Below are positions 32,478-44,764 of a stretch of 64,000 nucleotides of DNA, one piece after another. Source of the stretch: Silene latifolia (taxonomy: Eukaryota > Streptophyta > Magnoliopsida > Caryophyllales > Caryophyllaceae); contig NC_133537.1 in the NCBI RefSeq assembly GCF_048544455.1, positions 311,277,738-311,341,737 on the forward strand, written 5' to 3'. Numbering within the stretch: position 1 is the first letter of the stretch; the number at the start of each line of letters is the position of its first letter. Below the pieces are notes generated by a model, which was not told where the DNA came from, did not search any database, and saw nothing but the letters and a program-made list of their open reading frames with translations. A program made the translations under genes and the position numbers.

Positions 32478-33280
32478 AAGTGTGCGTCACCAATTCTCTT
32501 GTCCTATTACTATCTCCCACTCAATGCAAGGTGTCTTTCAGGTCGTACTTGCAAGTGATCATATCGAGAGTGGTTTCCTCGATCTGGAGAATAACTGATT
32601 GACCGGATTTATCCACTCTGGATACCTTCCGAGCGTGGCCACGCACTTCGATTCATTACTCCTCGAGTGGCCCCGAGATATTGTTATAACCCCGACTAGG
32701 GGTGGACAATTCCTATCGCACTCATTCCTTCGACTAGCCACAACCATCATAACCCAAAATATGCCCATTTGACCCCATTTACGAAGGTCGTAGTAACACA
32801 AATCAAAGTTAATCAAACTGTGCCATCTTAGGTGAATAGTCTTTAGTCAAAAGAATCGACTCATTCGAATACTATAGTAGCTCTCGCCACGACCAGGCTA
32901 TATAAATTTGCGGGAACTCTATAAGCGGTCATAAGGCCCGACAAAGTGTTCCTAACAGTCTGCCCATGTGATCGACTAGTCATCTCATATGACTCTATGG
33001 CACTTGAACTTGCCATCAATCGCCTCACACTCTAGTCACTTCAAGACGTCACCTCATACAAGTGACTATGGGCAAATACAATGTTAATCCGTGTTCACTT
33101 TAACGGGGTTCAATTGTCTCTACAACCCGTTTGGATGTAACAAAGTATAAATTAAAGATAAAAGACAAATGTGATTATGAACATGAACAAAAACAACACT
33201 TTTATTTCATTTCAAAATCTAACAAAAACTTGGTACACGTTTAAGTCCCATGGACGTAACATGTCCATCATGCTTAGCCT
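32478..33280 (-). other. Conserved 3' non-coding region of the copia family
   Basis: There is no ORF. It is closely related to 48060-48750 in the gag-only element, so it is conserved although non-coding. Confidence 0.75.
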
Positions 33281-36200
33281 GCGATAAAGGCTTGGTGAGC
33301 GGATCGGCTATGTTGTCATCCGTCCCAACCTTACAAATCGCAATTTCCTTTCTTTCAATGAAATCTCTTATTACATGATATTTTCTAAGTACATGTCTAG
33401 ATCTATTACTAGACTTTGGCTCCTTAGCTTGGAAGATCGTTTATCACAATAGAGAGTGATGGGATCATTGGCGGTAGGTACTACTTTTAGACCTTCCGTG
33501 AATTGCTTGATCCACATAGCTTCCTTGGCAGCTTCACGATCTTTGCTATGTACTCAGCCTCCGTTGTCGAATCCGCGATTCTGCCTTCCTTGAAGCTTCT
33601 CCATTTTTACGGCACCACCATTGAGCATAAACACGAAACCAGCTTGTGATTTCATGTCATCTCTATCTGTTTGAAAACTTGAGTCCGTGTATCCATTAAC
33701 ACGCAACTCAGTGTCTCCTCCAAACACAAGGATAGAGTCCTTAGTTCTTCTCAAGTACTTAAGGATGTTCTTGACAGCAATCCAGTGACTCTCACCTGGA
33801 TTTCCTTGATATCTACTCGTCATGCTCAAGGCATACGAGACATCAGGACGTGTGCATATCATGGCATACATGATTGATCCAACAGCGGAAGCGTAGGGGA
33901 TCAACTTCATGCGTTCAACATCATGGGGTTCGGAGGGACATTGAGTCTTGCTCAATATCGTTCCGGTTACCATAGGTACCAAACCCCTTTTGGATTTGTC
34001 CATGCTGAATCGTCGAAGAATCTTATCAACATAAGACTCTTGACTTAGTGCCAATATCCTCTTGGATCTATCTCTATAGATCCGGATACCTAATATGCGT
34101 TGTGCCTCTCCTAAATCCTTCATTTGGAAGTGGTTACCTAACCACTTCTTAATAGAAGACAACATTGGAATATCATTTCCAATGAGTAGTATGTCATCGA
34201 CATACAAGATTAGGAACACAACATTGCTCCCACTAAATTTAATGTATAAACATGGTTCCTCAACATTTCGAGTGAAACCATTTTCCTTTATCACATCATT
34301 GAATCGATGATTCCAACTTCTTGATGCTTGCTTAAGACCATAAATGGATCTCTTAAGCTTGCACACTTTGTTAGGATTTTTAGAATCAACAAAACCTTCG
34401 GGTTGTATCATGTACACCTCCTCTTCTAAATGCCCATTTAGAAAAGCGGTTTTGACATCCATTTGCCAAATTTCATAATCATGAAATGCGGCGATCGCTA
34501 ACAAAATCCGTATGGATCTTAGCATGGCTACGGGGCGAAGGTCTCATCATAATGGAGACCTTGGACTTGGGTAAATCCTTTTGCCACTAGCCTAGCTTTG
34601 TAGACATCGTCATGTCCTTCTATGCCATTTTTGACCTTGAATATCCATTTGCATTGGAGGGGTTTTGCCCCTTTAGGCAAATCTACCAAGTCCCAAACTT
34701 GGTTTTCAAGCATAGAATCCATTTCGGACTTCATGGCTTCAAGCCATAAGGTGGAATTAGGACTAGAGATTGCGGCCTTGTAGGTGGCGGGCTCGTCACT
34801 TTCCATAAGCAACACATCGAGTGTTCCATCTTCCTCGATAAGTCCCACATATCGATCGGGATGGCGAATAACTCGGCCCGTCCTTCTTAGTGGAGGAGGT
34901 ACAACCGCGTTAGACGACGAAGGAACATCTTCTTGCGTCTCTACCTCGGTTTGTGGCTCTTGAACTTCATCAAGCTCAAAATTTCTCCCACTCTGTCTCT
35001 TAGAAATAAATTCCCGTTCTAAGAAGACAGCCTCGCAAGACACAAACACTTTGTTCTCTTGAGGTTTATAGAAATAGTAACCTCGAGAGGTCAAGGGATA
35101 GCCTACAAAGATGCATTTTTCGGATCTTGGGGCAAGCTTATTGTCGGGTTTAGTCTTGACGTAAGCATCACATCCCCAAATTTTCATATAGGATAGATTA
35201 GGAACTCTTCCTTTCCATGTCTCAAATGGAGTCTTTTCGGTGGCTTTAGTGGGACTATTATTCAAAGATAGAATTGCAGTTTGGATTGCAAATCCCCAAA
35301 ACGAGTTCGGTAACTCGGTTTGACTCATCATGGATCGAACCATATCAAGTAGGGTTCGATTTCTCCTTTCGGCAACACCATTCAGTTGTGGTGTTCCGGG
35401 TGGAGAAAGTTGTGATATAATACCACAACCTTTCAAGTGTGAATCAAATTCAAGACTAAGGTATTCACCACCACGATCGGATCGTAGTGCCTTAATTCTT
35501 TTGTTCAATTGGTTCTCTACTTCGTTTTGGAATTCCTTGAATTTCTCAAATGCTTCACTCTTGTGTTTCATTAAATAGATATACCCATATCTACTCAAGT
35601 CATCGGTGAAGGTTATAAAGTAGTCATAATTACCACGAGCGGTGATACTCATTGGTCCGCATACATCGGTGTGTATGAGTCCCAATAGCTCACTAGCTCG
35701 TGTCCCTTTACCGCTAAAAGGATTACGAGTCATTTTGCCAAGTAGGCAATATTCGCATGTACCAAATGATTGATAATCAAATGGTGTAATCACATTAGTC
35801 GAAACTAATCTTTTGATGCGATTCTCGTTTATGTGACCTAATCGACAATGCCAAATGAACGCTTCACTTGGGTCACTTGTTTTGAGTTTCTTTGATTGTA
35901 TGTTATAAATATCATTAATTGGATTTGAGGTCTCTAAAATGTAAATGCCATTGATGGAAGTAGCTTGGCCAATAACCAAATCATTCCTAGAAATAGAGCA
36001 ACGATTGTTCTTAATGACAAAACAAAAACCGTCCACGTCTAGCATGGCGATTGAAATAATGTTTTTAGAGAGTGTAGGTACATAAAAACAATTATGCAAA
36101 TACAACTCAAATCCATTTGGCAAAGCTAAAACATAAGTTCCCTTGGATTCGGCCGCTACCCGAGCTCCATTTCCAAGGCGTAGATCCACATCTCCTTTGC

Positions 36201-36765
36201 TAAGCCTCTCCACATCTCTTAAACCCTGTAAATGATTACAAAGGTGAGAACCACAACCGGTATCTAGTACCCATGTCGTAGTGGAAGTATAATTTATATC
36301 AATAACATAAATTTCTTTAGGAATTGTACCTTTTGGAGTAATGAGTCCTTCCCTTATATTTCGCAAATACATAGGGCAATTCCTAAGCCAAAGTCCCATG
36401 CCATAGCAATAATGGCACTCATCATTAACTTGCTTGAAGTTTTTGATTTTCTTTCCTTTCTTCTTGAACCTCTTGCCCTTTGAAGCAAGAACTTGATTGC
36501 TAGAGCTCCCACTAGCTTTGGCATCCTTATCTTCCAGAGATAAAGACCCTATAGATCGTATGAGGTAGTCTTCCTGAGACGGACTCACACGAGGTCTAGT
36601 AGTAGTGGGTGGTTTAGAAGTGGTGATGAAATTAAGGTTTCCATCCGAACCTATCCCGAAATGAAGTTCTCTAGTTGTATCGAAATTATTGTTGGAGCAT
36701 ACGTCGTCAAGAACATGGTGATATGACTCAATAGTTATCGGTGCGGTAGCATTTGATGGATTCAT
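33280..36765 (-). pseudogene. gag-pol: Copia gag-pol lacking a capsid domain
   Basis: The ATG at 36765 opens a 745-codon frame. Only about 115 residues precede a zinc knuckle (C117, C120, L125, C130) whose His is replaced by Leu. Protease has DTG at 168-170. Integrase has the H306/H311/C337/C340 finger and D367, D430, E466 (DD35E spacing intact). A one-base loss near 34530 (ETFAP, then stop) shifts RT into the next frame (34525-33554) with MDVKTAFLNG and YVDD at 108-111 of that frame. RNase H (GYTDSSFQTDRDDMKSQAGF, ADSTTEAEYIA) breaks into several frames to about 33280. The capsid seen in the relative at 44765 is missing. The element is therefore inactive alone. Confidence 0.92.
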
Positions 36766-38992
36766 TGTAATGCACTACAAATATGGAGGAAAGGAAATAT
36801 TAACATTTGTCTTTTTAAATCATACTTGCAAATTTAACAAGATATGAACATTTATATAGTGACCTCTACCCAACTATAATAAATGATTCCAAGACCCAAA
36901 TTCATATCAACTTAGGCACGGGGTAGCCGATGCAACCTTCATTAATATAACTCGGTGGATTAACTTTTTAATCGATTCTACTTTTAGAACTCTTGGTCGA
37001 TAAAATTACTCTAATGTTTATCTATAGCCCAAAACACATCAACAAGGGCACGGGGTAGCCGATGCAACCCTTATCAATTACTTTTGTTGAGTTCAATCCA
37101 AATTTCGAATAAATGTGTCCATTATCCAAACCCACATCAACTTGGGCACGGGGTAGCCGATACATCCCTTATCAACATGAATTCGGTGGATTAACATTCA
37201 TCACCCACTTCCCCTACGTAACAAGGTTTGTACCCCGGGGTAGCCGAGTGCACTCCCTCGCGAAATAGGTTTTCATGGTTTCTACTATTTGGTAAGGCTA
37301 TGTCTCAATTAATTGTTTTAGCGAGAGGTCATGCCAATTTATTATCTATCACGTTTTAAGTGAACTAAAGCGGTGAACTACGATAATTCTAATTGACACG
37401 GTCGATAAACTCGATAAAAGACAATGCATGTTTAGTTATGGCGATTTAGCAATGCATGTGACATAAAATAAAATGCAAGCATAAAGATAAATAAATCCTA
37501 GTATGGCCTTTCCTAAAATAGAAAAACTATTTAACTATTACATATTCGGAAACCAACTCCATTGGTCCCTGGAACTTCGGTTGTGGCACGCATCTCGAGG
37601 GAACACCGTCTTTATGTATCGCCATTCTTGAAGAAATCCGCCTTTAGGAACTCCGGAATGAATAAAATTACATAATAAATTACATAATTTCCTATTATAC
37701 ATTTGTAACTAAAATAAAATAAATCTATTAAATTACAAAACGGTGATACGAGATCACAATAAAAATTACAACCGAATCGATATTCCCATACATTTCGGGA
37801 AATACCAATTAAAATCTAAGGCCATACTAAGTAAAATTACATAATTCAAAATTACATAAATTAAAATTATGACAATCATAAAGAAAAATGCAGCATTATA
37901 ATATGTATGAACATGCTCAATTTTAATGCTAAATCGCCTTTAATTAGCCAATATCGTATATTACTCGGTTTTTACGGATTTGCGTGATTTCAACATTTTA
38001 TAATCACAAAAATACATAAACTCATATTTATGCATAAGTTAATTACCCTAACCTCTTAGGACTCAAAATATAGTCTTCACTAATAATTTGACCATAATTA
38101 ACTTTTATTTACAAAATTGTTCATAAATGGACCAAAAATTACAAAAATAAGCTATTAGACTTCAAATAAATCCCAAAAATTTCAAATAAATTCAAAATTT
38201 GAAATTTAAATTCATGAACATTCTGGAAAAATTCCATGACACTCATAATGTTCAAAATCTTAGGTTAAAAATTTGAAAATTTTCCTAGGAAAAACAATGT
38301 TGCGGTTTTATCGATTTTAATAAAATAATCATAAAAACATGGAAAAATTATTTTCATTAACTTTTCAATTTTAGATCTGAAAAATATAATAAAATGCAAC
38401 ATTAGACGTTTTTCTTAAGTCATAGATTATGTTTTTATTAATTTTCACTAATAATGTCACTATTTATGCCATTTTTCTTCAAAAATTCATAAATCATGCA
38501 AAAAGACTTCTTTATAGCCAATTATTTTACACACATCTTGTAAAATTGCATGTGACAACATATTAATTTTCTATGACCATATTCGAAATTTAACTCATAT
38601 TAACCTATTTTTCACTTAAATCCGAATTTAATAATGAGAAATTCATTTTTCGAGCATAACAAGTCCAAAAATTATGAAAATTTACAGGTTATCTCAAAAT
38701 AATATATGTGACAACATATCCAAAAATCAACTTAAAATTCGAAGTATAGCTAATTTTCGACCAAAAATGACATTTTTACTCATAAAATCACATTTAAATG
38801 CCATTATTGTAAAATATGAACAATAAAAATCCGAAAAATTAACCAAAATATCCTAAAACATTTTAGGACCAGAAATATTAACATGCATGTAATAATTTCG
38901 TGATATATCATAATAACACAAATTTTACAAGTTTTATTTGTTATTCATATAACTCGGAAAAACTTTTAACCAATTTGCATGCAAACAACCGT
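36766..38992 (-). other. Long copia leader
   Basis: This non-coding leader of about 2.2 kb lies between primer site and gag. It is clearly homologous to 42551-44764 and 61193-63350. The gag-proximal part has spaced GC-rich repeats (36915-37255), and the rest is very AT-rich. Confidence 0.75.
36915..37255 (-). repeat. Spaced leader repeats (GGGGTAGCCGA motif)
   Basis: Four units centred on GGCACGGGGTAGCCGAT occur at about 36915, 37047, 37144 and 37231, about 90-130 bp apart. Each is followed by related text (TGCAACC, ATTCGGTGGATTAAC). The same set occurs upstream of gag in the other two copies. Confidence 0.8.
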
Positions 38993-39005
38993 GGCTCTGA
39001 TACCA
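38993..39005 (-). other. Primer binding site (Met-tRNA)
   Basis: The minus strand reads TGGTATCAGAGCC, perfect, two bases beyond the LTR end. Confidence 0.92.
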
Positions 39006-39007
39006 AT

Positions 39008-40260
39008 TGAAGGAAATGTAGATCTTTATACATACTAACATACTCATATATGTCAAATAATTTGTCATAAAATTAAAACAACGGATTTTATGCATGCAAA
39101 CAATAATATAAAAGAAGAGAAATAATGTCCTTACATTGTTGATTTCGGATTTAAGGGCACAAAAGAGATCACCTTTCTCTTTTGATCTTGAGCTTTCCCT
39201 TATGGATGAACAAGATCTAAATATAAGATCTCTCCCCAAGCTTTATACCCAAGGCTTAACACTTAATCTAATTAATATTATAAGTACTAGTATAATATTA
39301 ATCTTAGTAGAAAATAGACCCAAAAATATTATGTACTCTTAATATTTTCGGTTTTATGGGAGGAAGAAGAAGAGAGGATTTTGTCTCTCTAAAACTCTAA
39401 ATTTTGGATGAACAAGTGAATGAATATTATACAAAACATTTTGTATATTATTAGGTAAAAATATGAGAAAACCATCATGGTTTCCTCTTCTCAAAAACCG
39501 GGTGGTAGGGGGGCTTTTGAGGTGAGCCAATGCATGAAGTTGTTGCTCTTAACAATGTTCATAGGCTTGCATGGCTAGACTAGTAGATAATCATTATGTT
39601 TACTTAATAAATTAATCAACACAATGTTAATCTAATACCCCATTATTTCGGTACATATCATAATATGGTGTCCATATTATTTTTGTCAATTTCTCAATAT
39701 GTAACATGTCACATGTAACATAATTTGTAATGTATTTTTAACATATTAAAAATCAACGTATTAATAAAAATACGTCACATACAAAAATTGATTTAGTAAT
39801 TTCATAATTACTTGTGCCGAAATATTTTTACCAATTTATAAATCGCATTTACAAAAATTCATTCAATTCCGATTGTTTCCTTAAACAATAATTTCATCCG
39901 AGTAATGAAACAATTCGATTACTCAGACCGTATCTCATTTAATCATATTTCAATATGATACGTAAATTTTACTTCCAAAATCGTCCGTCAATTTTCAAGT
40001 AATTTAATCAACTCGTAACGTTATACGATTAATTAAATAATCAATTAAGTGTATTGCCCTTTAGGTATGACCTAGGGGGTCAACTGATCACCACCGCCAC
40101 ACGACAGTAATGTCAAACTCTAGTCAGCCAATCATTACCGATATATGTTGACCAGTTGACAGTAACAAAATTACCTCCCAATTGTATTCTTCAAAATGAG
40201 ATTTAATAATGATATTTAAATCATGTGATCGCACTATTGTTGAGGACACATTTCCCAACA
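39008..40260 (-). repeat. 5' LTR of the copia element
   Basis: It is 1253 bp, same ends and length as 31205-32457, and followed by CCTTA at 40261. Confidence 0.95.
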
Positions 40261-40265
40261 CCTTA

Positions 40266-40555
40266 GTATGAGATTGAGGTGGACCGCCCCAAGATTATCT
40301 ACTCTTCAGTTTGTCAGACTTGCATTCTGAGCTTCAAACTGTGCTATAATCCTGGAGACGCTAGAAATCTTGGTAGAAGAGTCAAAGGTACTCAAGCCTT
40401 CCCTTTGACGATCTTTCTCCTAGAAACCTGTCTAGGTAGGACCTGTAGGACCTATCAAAACAACACTAGAAGAAAAGATAAAAACTGCCTCAAAGAATAA
40501 CTTCCCTGAGACTAAAGACAGAAAAAAAATAGAACAAGTAAATAAAATAGTTGCC
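40266..40555 (-). pseudogene. gag: Athila-like gag, N-terminal remnant
   Basis: The minus strand continues the gag split by the copia: a reading with IIAQFEAQNASLTN precedes the region that joins the zinc knuckle at 31200. It is short and broken by stops. A non-coding leader adjoins the primer site. Confidence 0.5.
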
Positions 40556-40573
40556 TCGCCAGCAACGGCGCCA
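40556..40573 (-). other. Primer binding site (Asp-tRNA)
   Basis: The minus strand reads TGGCGCCGTTGCTGGCGA, five bases from the LTR end at 40579. It confirms that the element body is in minus sense. Confidence 0.85.
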
Positions 40574-40578
40574 AAATT

Positions 40579-40795
40579 TGACACGGCTGTCGCAACCCTA
40601 TCAAAAATAAAACAAACTGGCTCTAACTTATGCAACAGAGGTAAGTCGGGTATTGTATCCACAAAGAGAGGGTCACTATCTACTTGTTATCTAATCTGTC
40701 TAAGGTCGCAATTGGTGGTTTTGAGTTGTTTGATAAGCTAAACTAAAAGAGCAATGAAAATAAGATGTGATCAGATGAGAGAGGAAAGTGCTAGG
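40579..40795 (-). repeat. Inner half of right LTR (U5, minus sense)
   Basis: It ends TGACACGGCTGTCGC in plus reading, next to the primer site, and is mirrored by 40817-41033 across a 21-bp centre that contains CCATGG. Confidence 0.9.
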
Positions 40796-40816
40796 AAACC
40801 ATGGTGAACCGACAAA

Positions 40817-41033
40817 CCTAGCACTTTCCTCTCTCATCTGATCACATCTTATTTTCATTGCTCTTTTAGTTTAGCTTATCAAACCACTCAAAATCCCCAA
40901 TTATAACCTTAGACATATTTGATAACAAGTAGATAGTGACCGCCTCCCCGTGCATACGATATCCAACTTACCTCTGTTGCATAACTTAGAGCCAGTTGGT
41001 TTTATTTTTGATAGGGTTGCGACAGCCGTGTCA
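40817..41033 (+). repeat. Outer half of right LTR (U5, plus sense)
   Basis: It is the reverse-complement copy of 40579-40795, ending GCGACAGCCGTGTCA at 41033 and followed by the TSD CCTAT. Confidence 0.9.
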
Positions 41034-41248
41034 CCTATCCTCCCCACCTCAACCATATGTTTCTTATCTTTATTATTGTTAATGTCTCTTGAAACGTTTC
41101 TTACAATGAGTTTAATGTGCTCTTTTTTCATCATCAAAATATTCTTGTTACTCAATTTCTTTTTACCCCTACTGTGATTGTTGTATCAACTCTCGGTTCT
41201 ACTTTAAAAGTTTCTCCTTAGACTTCTCTTATTCGAAATAGTGCTCAT
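41034..41248 (-). pseudogene. Lys-rich degenerate coding-like stretch, part 1
   Basis: The minus strand reads MSNKNILMMKKEHIKLIVRN and DINNNKDKKHMVEVGRIG in broken frames. It is the flank shared by the elements ending at 41033 and starting at 41249, and probably continues at 50045. The family is not recognised. Confidence 0.3.
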
Positions 41249-42535
41249 TGTTAGAATATGTGTCCTCCGACAATAATGTGATCACAACTGTCGATCATGA
41301 TGATCACATGTTTAAATCTCATTTTAAGAATACATGTGGGAAGTAATATTTTACAGTCAACTGGTCCACACATATCGGTAATGATTGGCTGACTAGAGTT
41401 TGACATTACTGTCGTGCGACGGTGGTGATCAGTTGATCCCCTTAGGTCATACCTAAAGGGTATCACTCTTAATTGATTATTTAATTGATCGTATGACGAT
41501 ACGGGTTAATTAAATTGCTTAAAATTGACGGACGATTTTATGAGTATTATTAACGTGTCTTATTGTAATTCGATTAAATAAGATACGGACTAAGTAATTA
41601 AATTGTTTTATTACTTAGATGAAATTATTGTTTATGGAAACAATTGAAACGAAATGAATAAATTATTATAAATACAGAATGTTGTAATTTATGATTCGGA
41701 AACCCATTACGGTACAAGTAATTATAAATTACTAGGTTAATTTTATAAGTGACATATTTTATTAATATGTTGATTTTTAATTGTTAAAAATACATTTTAT
41801 ACACATAATGTCATGGAACATGTTACATGTGACAAATAGACAAATAAATTGTAAAATGGACTTTCCATTTTACAATATATGTACCGAAATTATATGGTGT
41901 GAGTTGGGGTTTGTATTATGTTTTATATTATATAAGAAGCATAATCATTAAACCTAATTGATAGCCATGCACACCTAGTTGCTTTTGTGAAGAGCATCTT
42001 AGCCATGCATTGACCCTTGCCACCCCCCCCCCCCCCATACCCCGTTTTTGAAGGAGAAAAAAAGCCAATGGTTTTTCTCTTAATTATTCACAATTTCACA
42101 TCATAATTTCTAGTGTAAGAAATGATAAAAATACTCTCTACATCTTATGAAAAATTAGAGAGATAAAATCTCCAAAAATCCTTCCTCTTGGCCGAAATAC
42201 AAGAGACAAAACAAATAGTTTTGGCTCAATTTTTAGTGAAGATTATTATTATTCTAGATCAAGTAATATTAATCTTTTAAGAGGTTATCTTGGGTATAAG
42301 TCTTTGGGAGGGATTTTAAGTTTGAATCCTTGTTCATCCATATAAGGAAAGCTCAAGAACAAGTAAGAAGGAGATCTTACTTGTGCCCTTTAATCCGAAA
42401 TTCCATAGTAAGAAAGACGATTTCTTCTCTATTTCTTTTTATGTTTGCATGCATAAGATCTAGATTTAATTTTATGACTAAATTAAATGTCACATATATG
42501 AATATGTAAATTAATGAGATTAATAATTCTTAACA
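41249..42535 (+). repeat. 5' LTR of the gag-only element
   Basis: It begins TGTTAGAATATGTG, ends TTCTTAACA, and is followed by a perfect primer site. It includes a C-run (about 42024-42036) that is absent from the 3' copy. Confidence 0.93.
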
Positions 42536-42537
42536 AG

Positions 42538-42550
42538 TGGTATCAGAGCC
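42538..42550 (+). other. Primer binding site (Met-tRNA)
   Basis: TGGTATCAGAGCC, perfect, two bases after the LTR. Confidence 0.93.
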
Positions 42551-44764
42551 TTAGGTTGTTTGCATGCAAATCGGTTATTGTTTTTCCGAGTTATAAGATT
42601 AACAAACAAAACTTATAAATTTGTGTTTATTATGATATATCACGAAATTTATTTGCATGTTAAAGTTTCTGGTCCTAAAATGTATTTAGGATTTTTTTGT
42701 TTATTTATGGATTTTATTGTTCATTTTATATAATAATGGGATTAAAATGTGATTTTTATGATAAAAATGTCATTTTTGGACTAAAAATATCTAAACTTCG
42801 ATTTTTTTAGTGGTTTTTGGATATGTTTTCACATATGTTATCTACTGATGGCCTGTAAAATTTTATAATAAAATGAGTTGTATTGCTTGAAATATGGATT
42901 TTTCAAGTTAAAATCGTATTCAAATGGGTAAATAGGTTAATATGAGTTATATTTCGAATCTGGTAATGTAAATTTAGTATGTTGTCACATGCAGTTTTAC
43001 AAGATGTTTCTAAAATATTTGGCTATAATGAAGTCTTTAAGCATGATTTATGAATTTTTGATGAAAAATCACATAAATAGTGACTTTAATTAGTAAAAAT
43101 GCTATAACATACTTCATGACTAAGGAAAAACGTCACATATTGCATTTAATAATATATTTCAGATCTAAAAGTGAAAATTTGATAAAAAAAATTTTTTCTC
43201 ATTTTTGTTATGGTCATAATTGTTAAAATCGATAAACCGCAACATTGTTTTTCTCGATAAATTTTCGAAATTTTTAACCTAAAGTTTTGAACATTATTAG
43301 GGTCATGGTATTTTTCAAGAATGTTCATGAGTTTAAATTTCAAAATTTGAAATTATTTGAAATTTTTATGATTTAATTTGAAGTTTATGACATAATTTTG
43401 TTTTTAGGTCCATTTATGAACAATATTAAGAAATCTAGGTTAATTATTGTCAAATGTTAGTGGACACTAATTTTGAGTCCTAAGTTGGTTAAGGTAATTA
43501 ACTTGTACATAAATATGAATTTATGTAATTATTGTGATTTTTAAAAGGTTAAATCACGCAAATCCGTAAAAACCGATTAATATACGATATTGGCTCCTTA
43601 AAGGCGATTTAGCATAAAATTGGGCATGTTCATACATATTATAATGCTGCATTTTATTTATGGTTGTCATATTTTAATTTTAGGTAATTTTTGAATTATG
43701 TAATTTTACTTAGTATGACCTTAGTCTTTAATTGATATTACCCGAAATGTATGGGAATATCGATTCGGTTGTAATTTATTGTGATCTCGTATCACCGTTT
43801 TGTAATTTAATAGATTTATTTTATTTTAATTACAAATGTATAATAGGAAATTATGTAATTTATTTATTTCAGAGTTCCTTGAAGACGGTGCCATTCGAGA
43901 AGGCGATCCATCAAACAAAGTATTGTCTTGAAGTGCTTGCCAAGACCGAAGTTCAAGGGACCATAGGAGTTGGTTTCCGAATTTGTAATAGTTTATTAGA
44001 TTTACTATTTTAGGAAGGCCATACTAGGATTTTATTTATGCTTTGCATTTTATTTATATGTTGCATGCATCGCTCAATCGCCATAACTAAAACATGCATT
44101 ATCATTTTATCGCGTTTATCGACCGTGTCAATTACAATTATCGTAGTTCACCGGTTTAGTTCACTTAAAACGTGATAGATAATAAATTGACATGACCTCT
44201 CGCTTAAATAAACAATTGAGACTTAGCCTTACCAAAAAGTAGAAACCATGAAAACCTATTTCGTGAGGGAGTGCGCTCGGCCCTACCGGGGTACAAACCT
44301 TGTTACGTAGGGTAAGTGGGTGATAAATGTCTATCCACCGAATTCATGTTGATAAGGGATGAATCGGCCCTACCGTGCCCAAGTTGATGTGGATTTGCAT
44401 CATGGACACATTTATTCGAAATTTGGATTGAGCTCAACGGAAGTATTCGTGACCGTAGTCGCATGTGTTCCGGGCTAAAGATAAATATTAATGTAGTTTT
44501 ACCGACCAAGAGTTCTAAAGGTAGAATCGATTAAAGCGTTAATCCACCGAGTTATATTGGTAAGGGATGAATCGGCCCTACCGTGCCCAAATTAATATGA
44601 ATTTGGATCTTGGAATCATTTATCAAGTTGGGTAGAGGTCACTAGATAAATGCAATAAAACTTGTTTAAATTAAAATTTACGAGTATTATTATTATTTTG
44701 AAAACGACAAATGTTTTATTCCTTCTATTTTTGTTTTGTAGACCACTTTTATTTCTCATAACAA
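42551..44764 (+). other. Long leader of the gag-only element
   Basis: It is AT-rich and non-coding, homologous to 36766-38992. Near gag it carries repeats at 44271-44294, 44361-44383 and 44568-44591 (GAATCGGCCCTACCGTGCCC type). Confidence 0.75.
44271..44591 (+). repeat. Spaced leader repeats before gag
   Basis: Three units of the CGGCCCTACCGTGCCC type correspond to the inverse of GGGCACGGGGTAGCCGA at 36915-37255. Their conserved position suggests a leader RNA function such as packaging or dimerisation. That is inference. Confidence 0.75.

Larger units (their letters stand above)
31200..40265 (-). mobile_element. Complete Angela-like Ty1/copia element with TSD
   Basis: The element is 31205-40260 (9056 bp), flanked by CCTTA at 31200-31204 and 40261-40265. 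Its 1253-bp LTRs are almost identical by eye (fewer than about ten differences), so it is a recent insertion. Minus-strand order: 5' LTR, Met-tRNA primer site, leader of about 2.2 kb, shortened gag, pol, 3' non-coding region, polypurine tract, 3' LTR. The LTR start TGTTGGGAAATGTG and primer site suggest the Angela/BARE group. It is inserted in the gag of the Athila-like element. Confidence 0.95.
26576..41038. mobile_element. Athila-like element with its body inverted between its LTRs
   Basis: CCTAT flanks the element at 26576-26580 and 41034-41038. The outer ends are an LTR start (TGATACG at 26581) and an LTR end (GTGTCA at 41033), both in plus sense. Everything between about 27285-27344 and 40796-40816 is in minus sense: the inner LTR halves, polypurine tract (28108), gag and primer site (40556). 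Each end is thus a palindrome of two like LTR halves. Turning the middle around would give an ordinary plus-strand element with two complete LTRs. A complete copia element (31205-40260) is nested within. No pol is present, so the element is non-autonomous. Confidence 0.88.
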
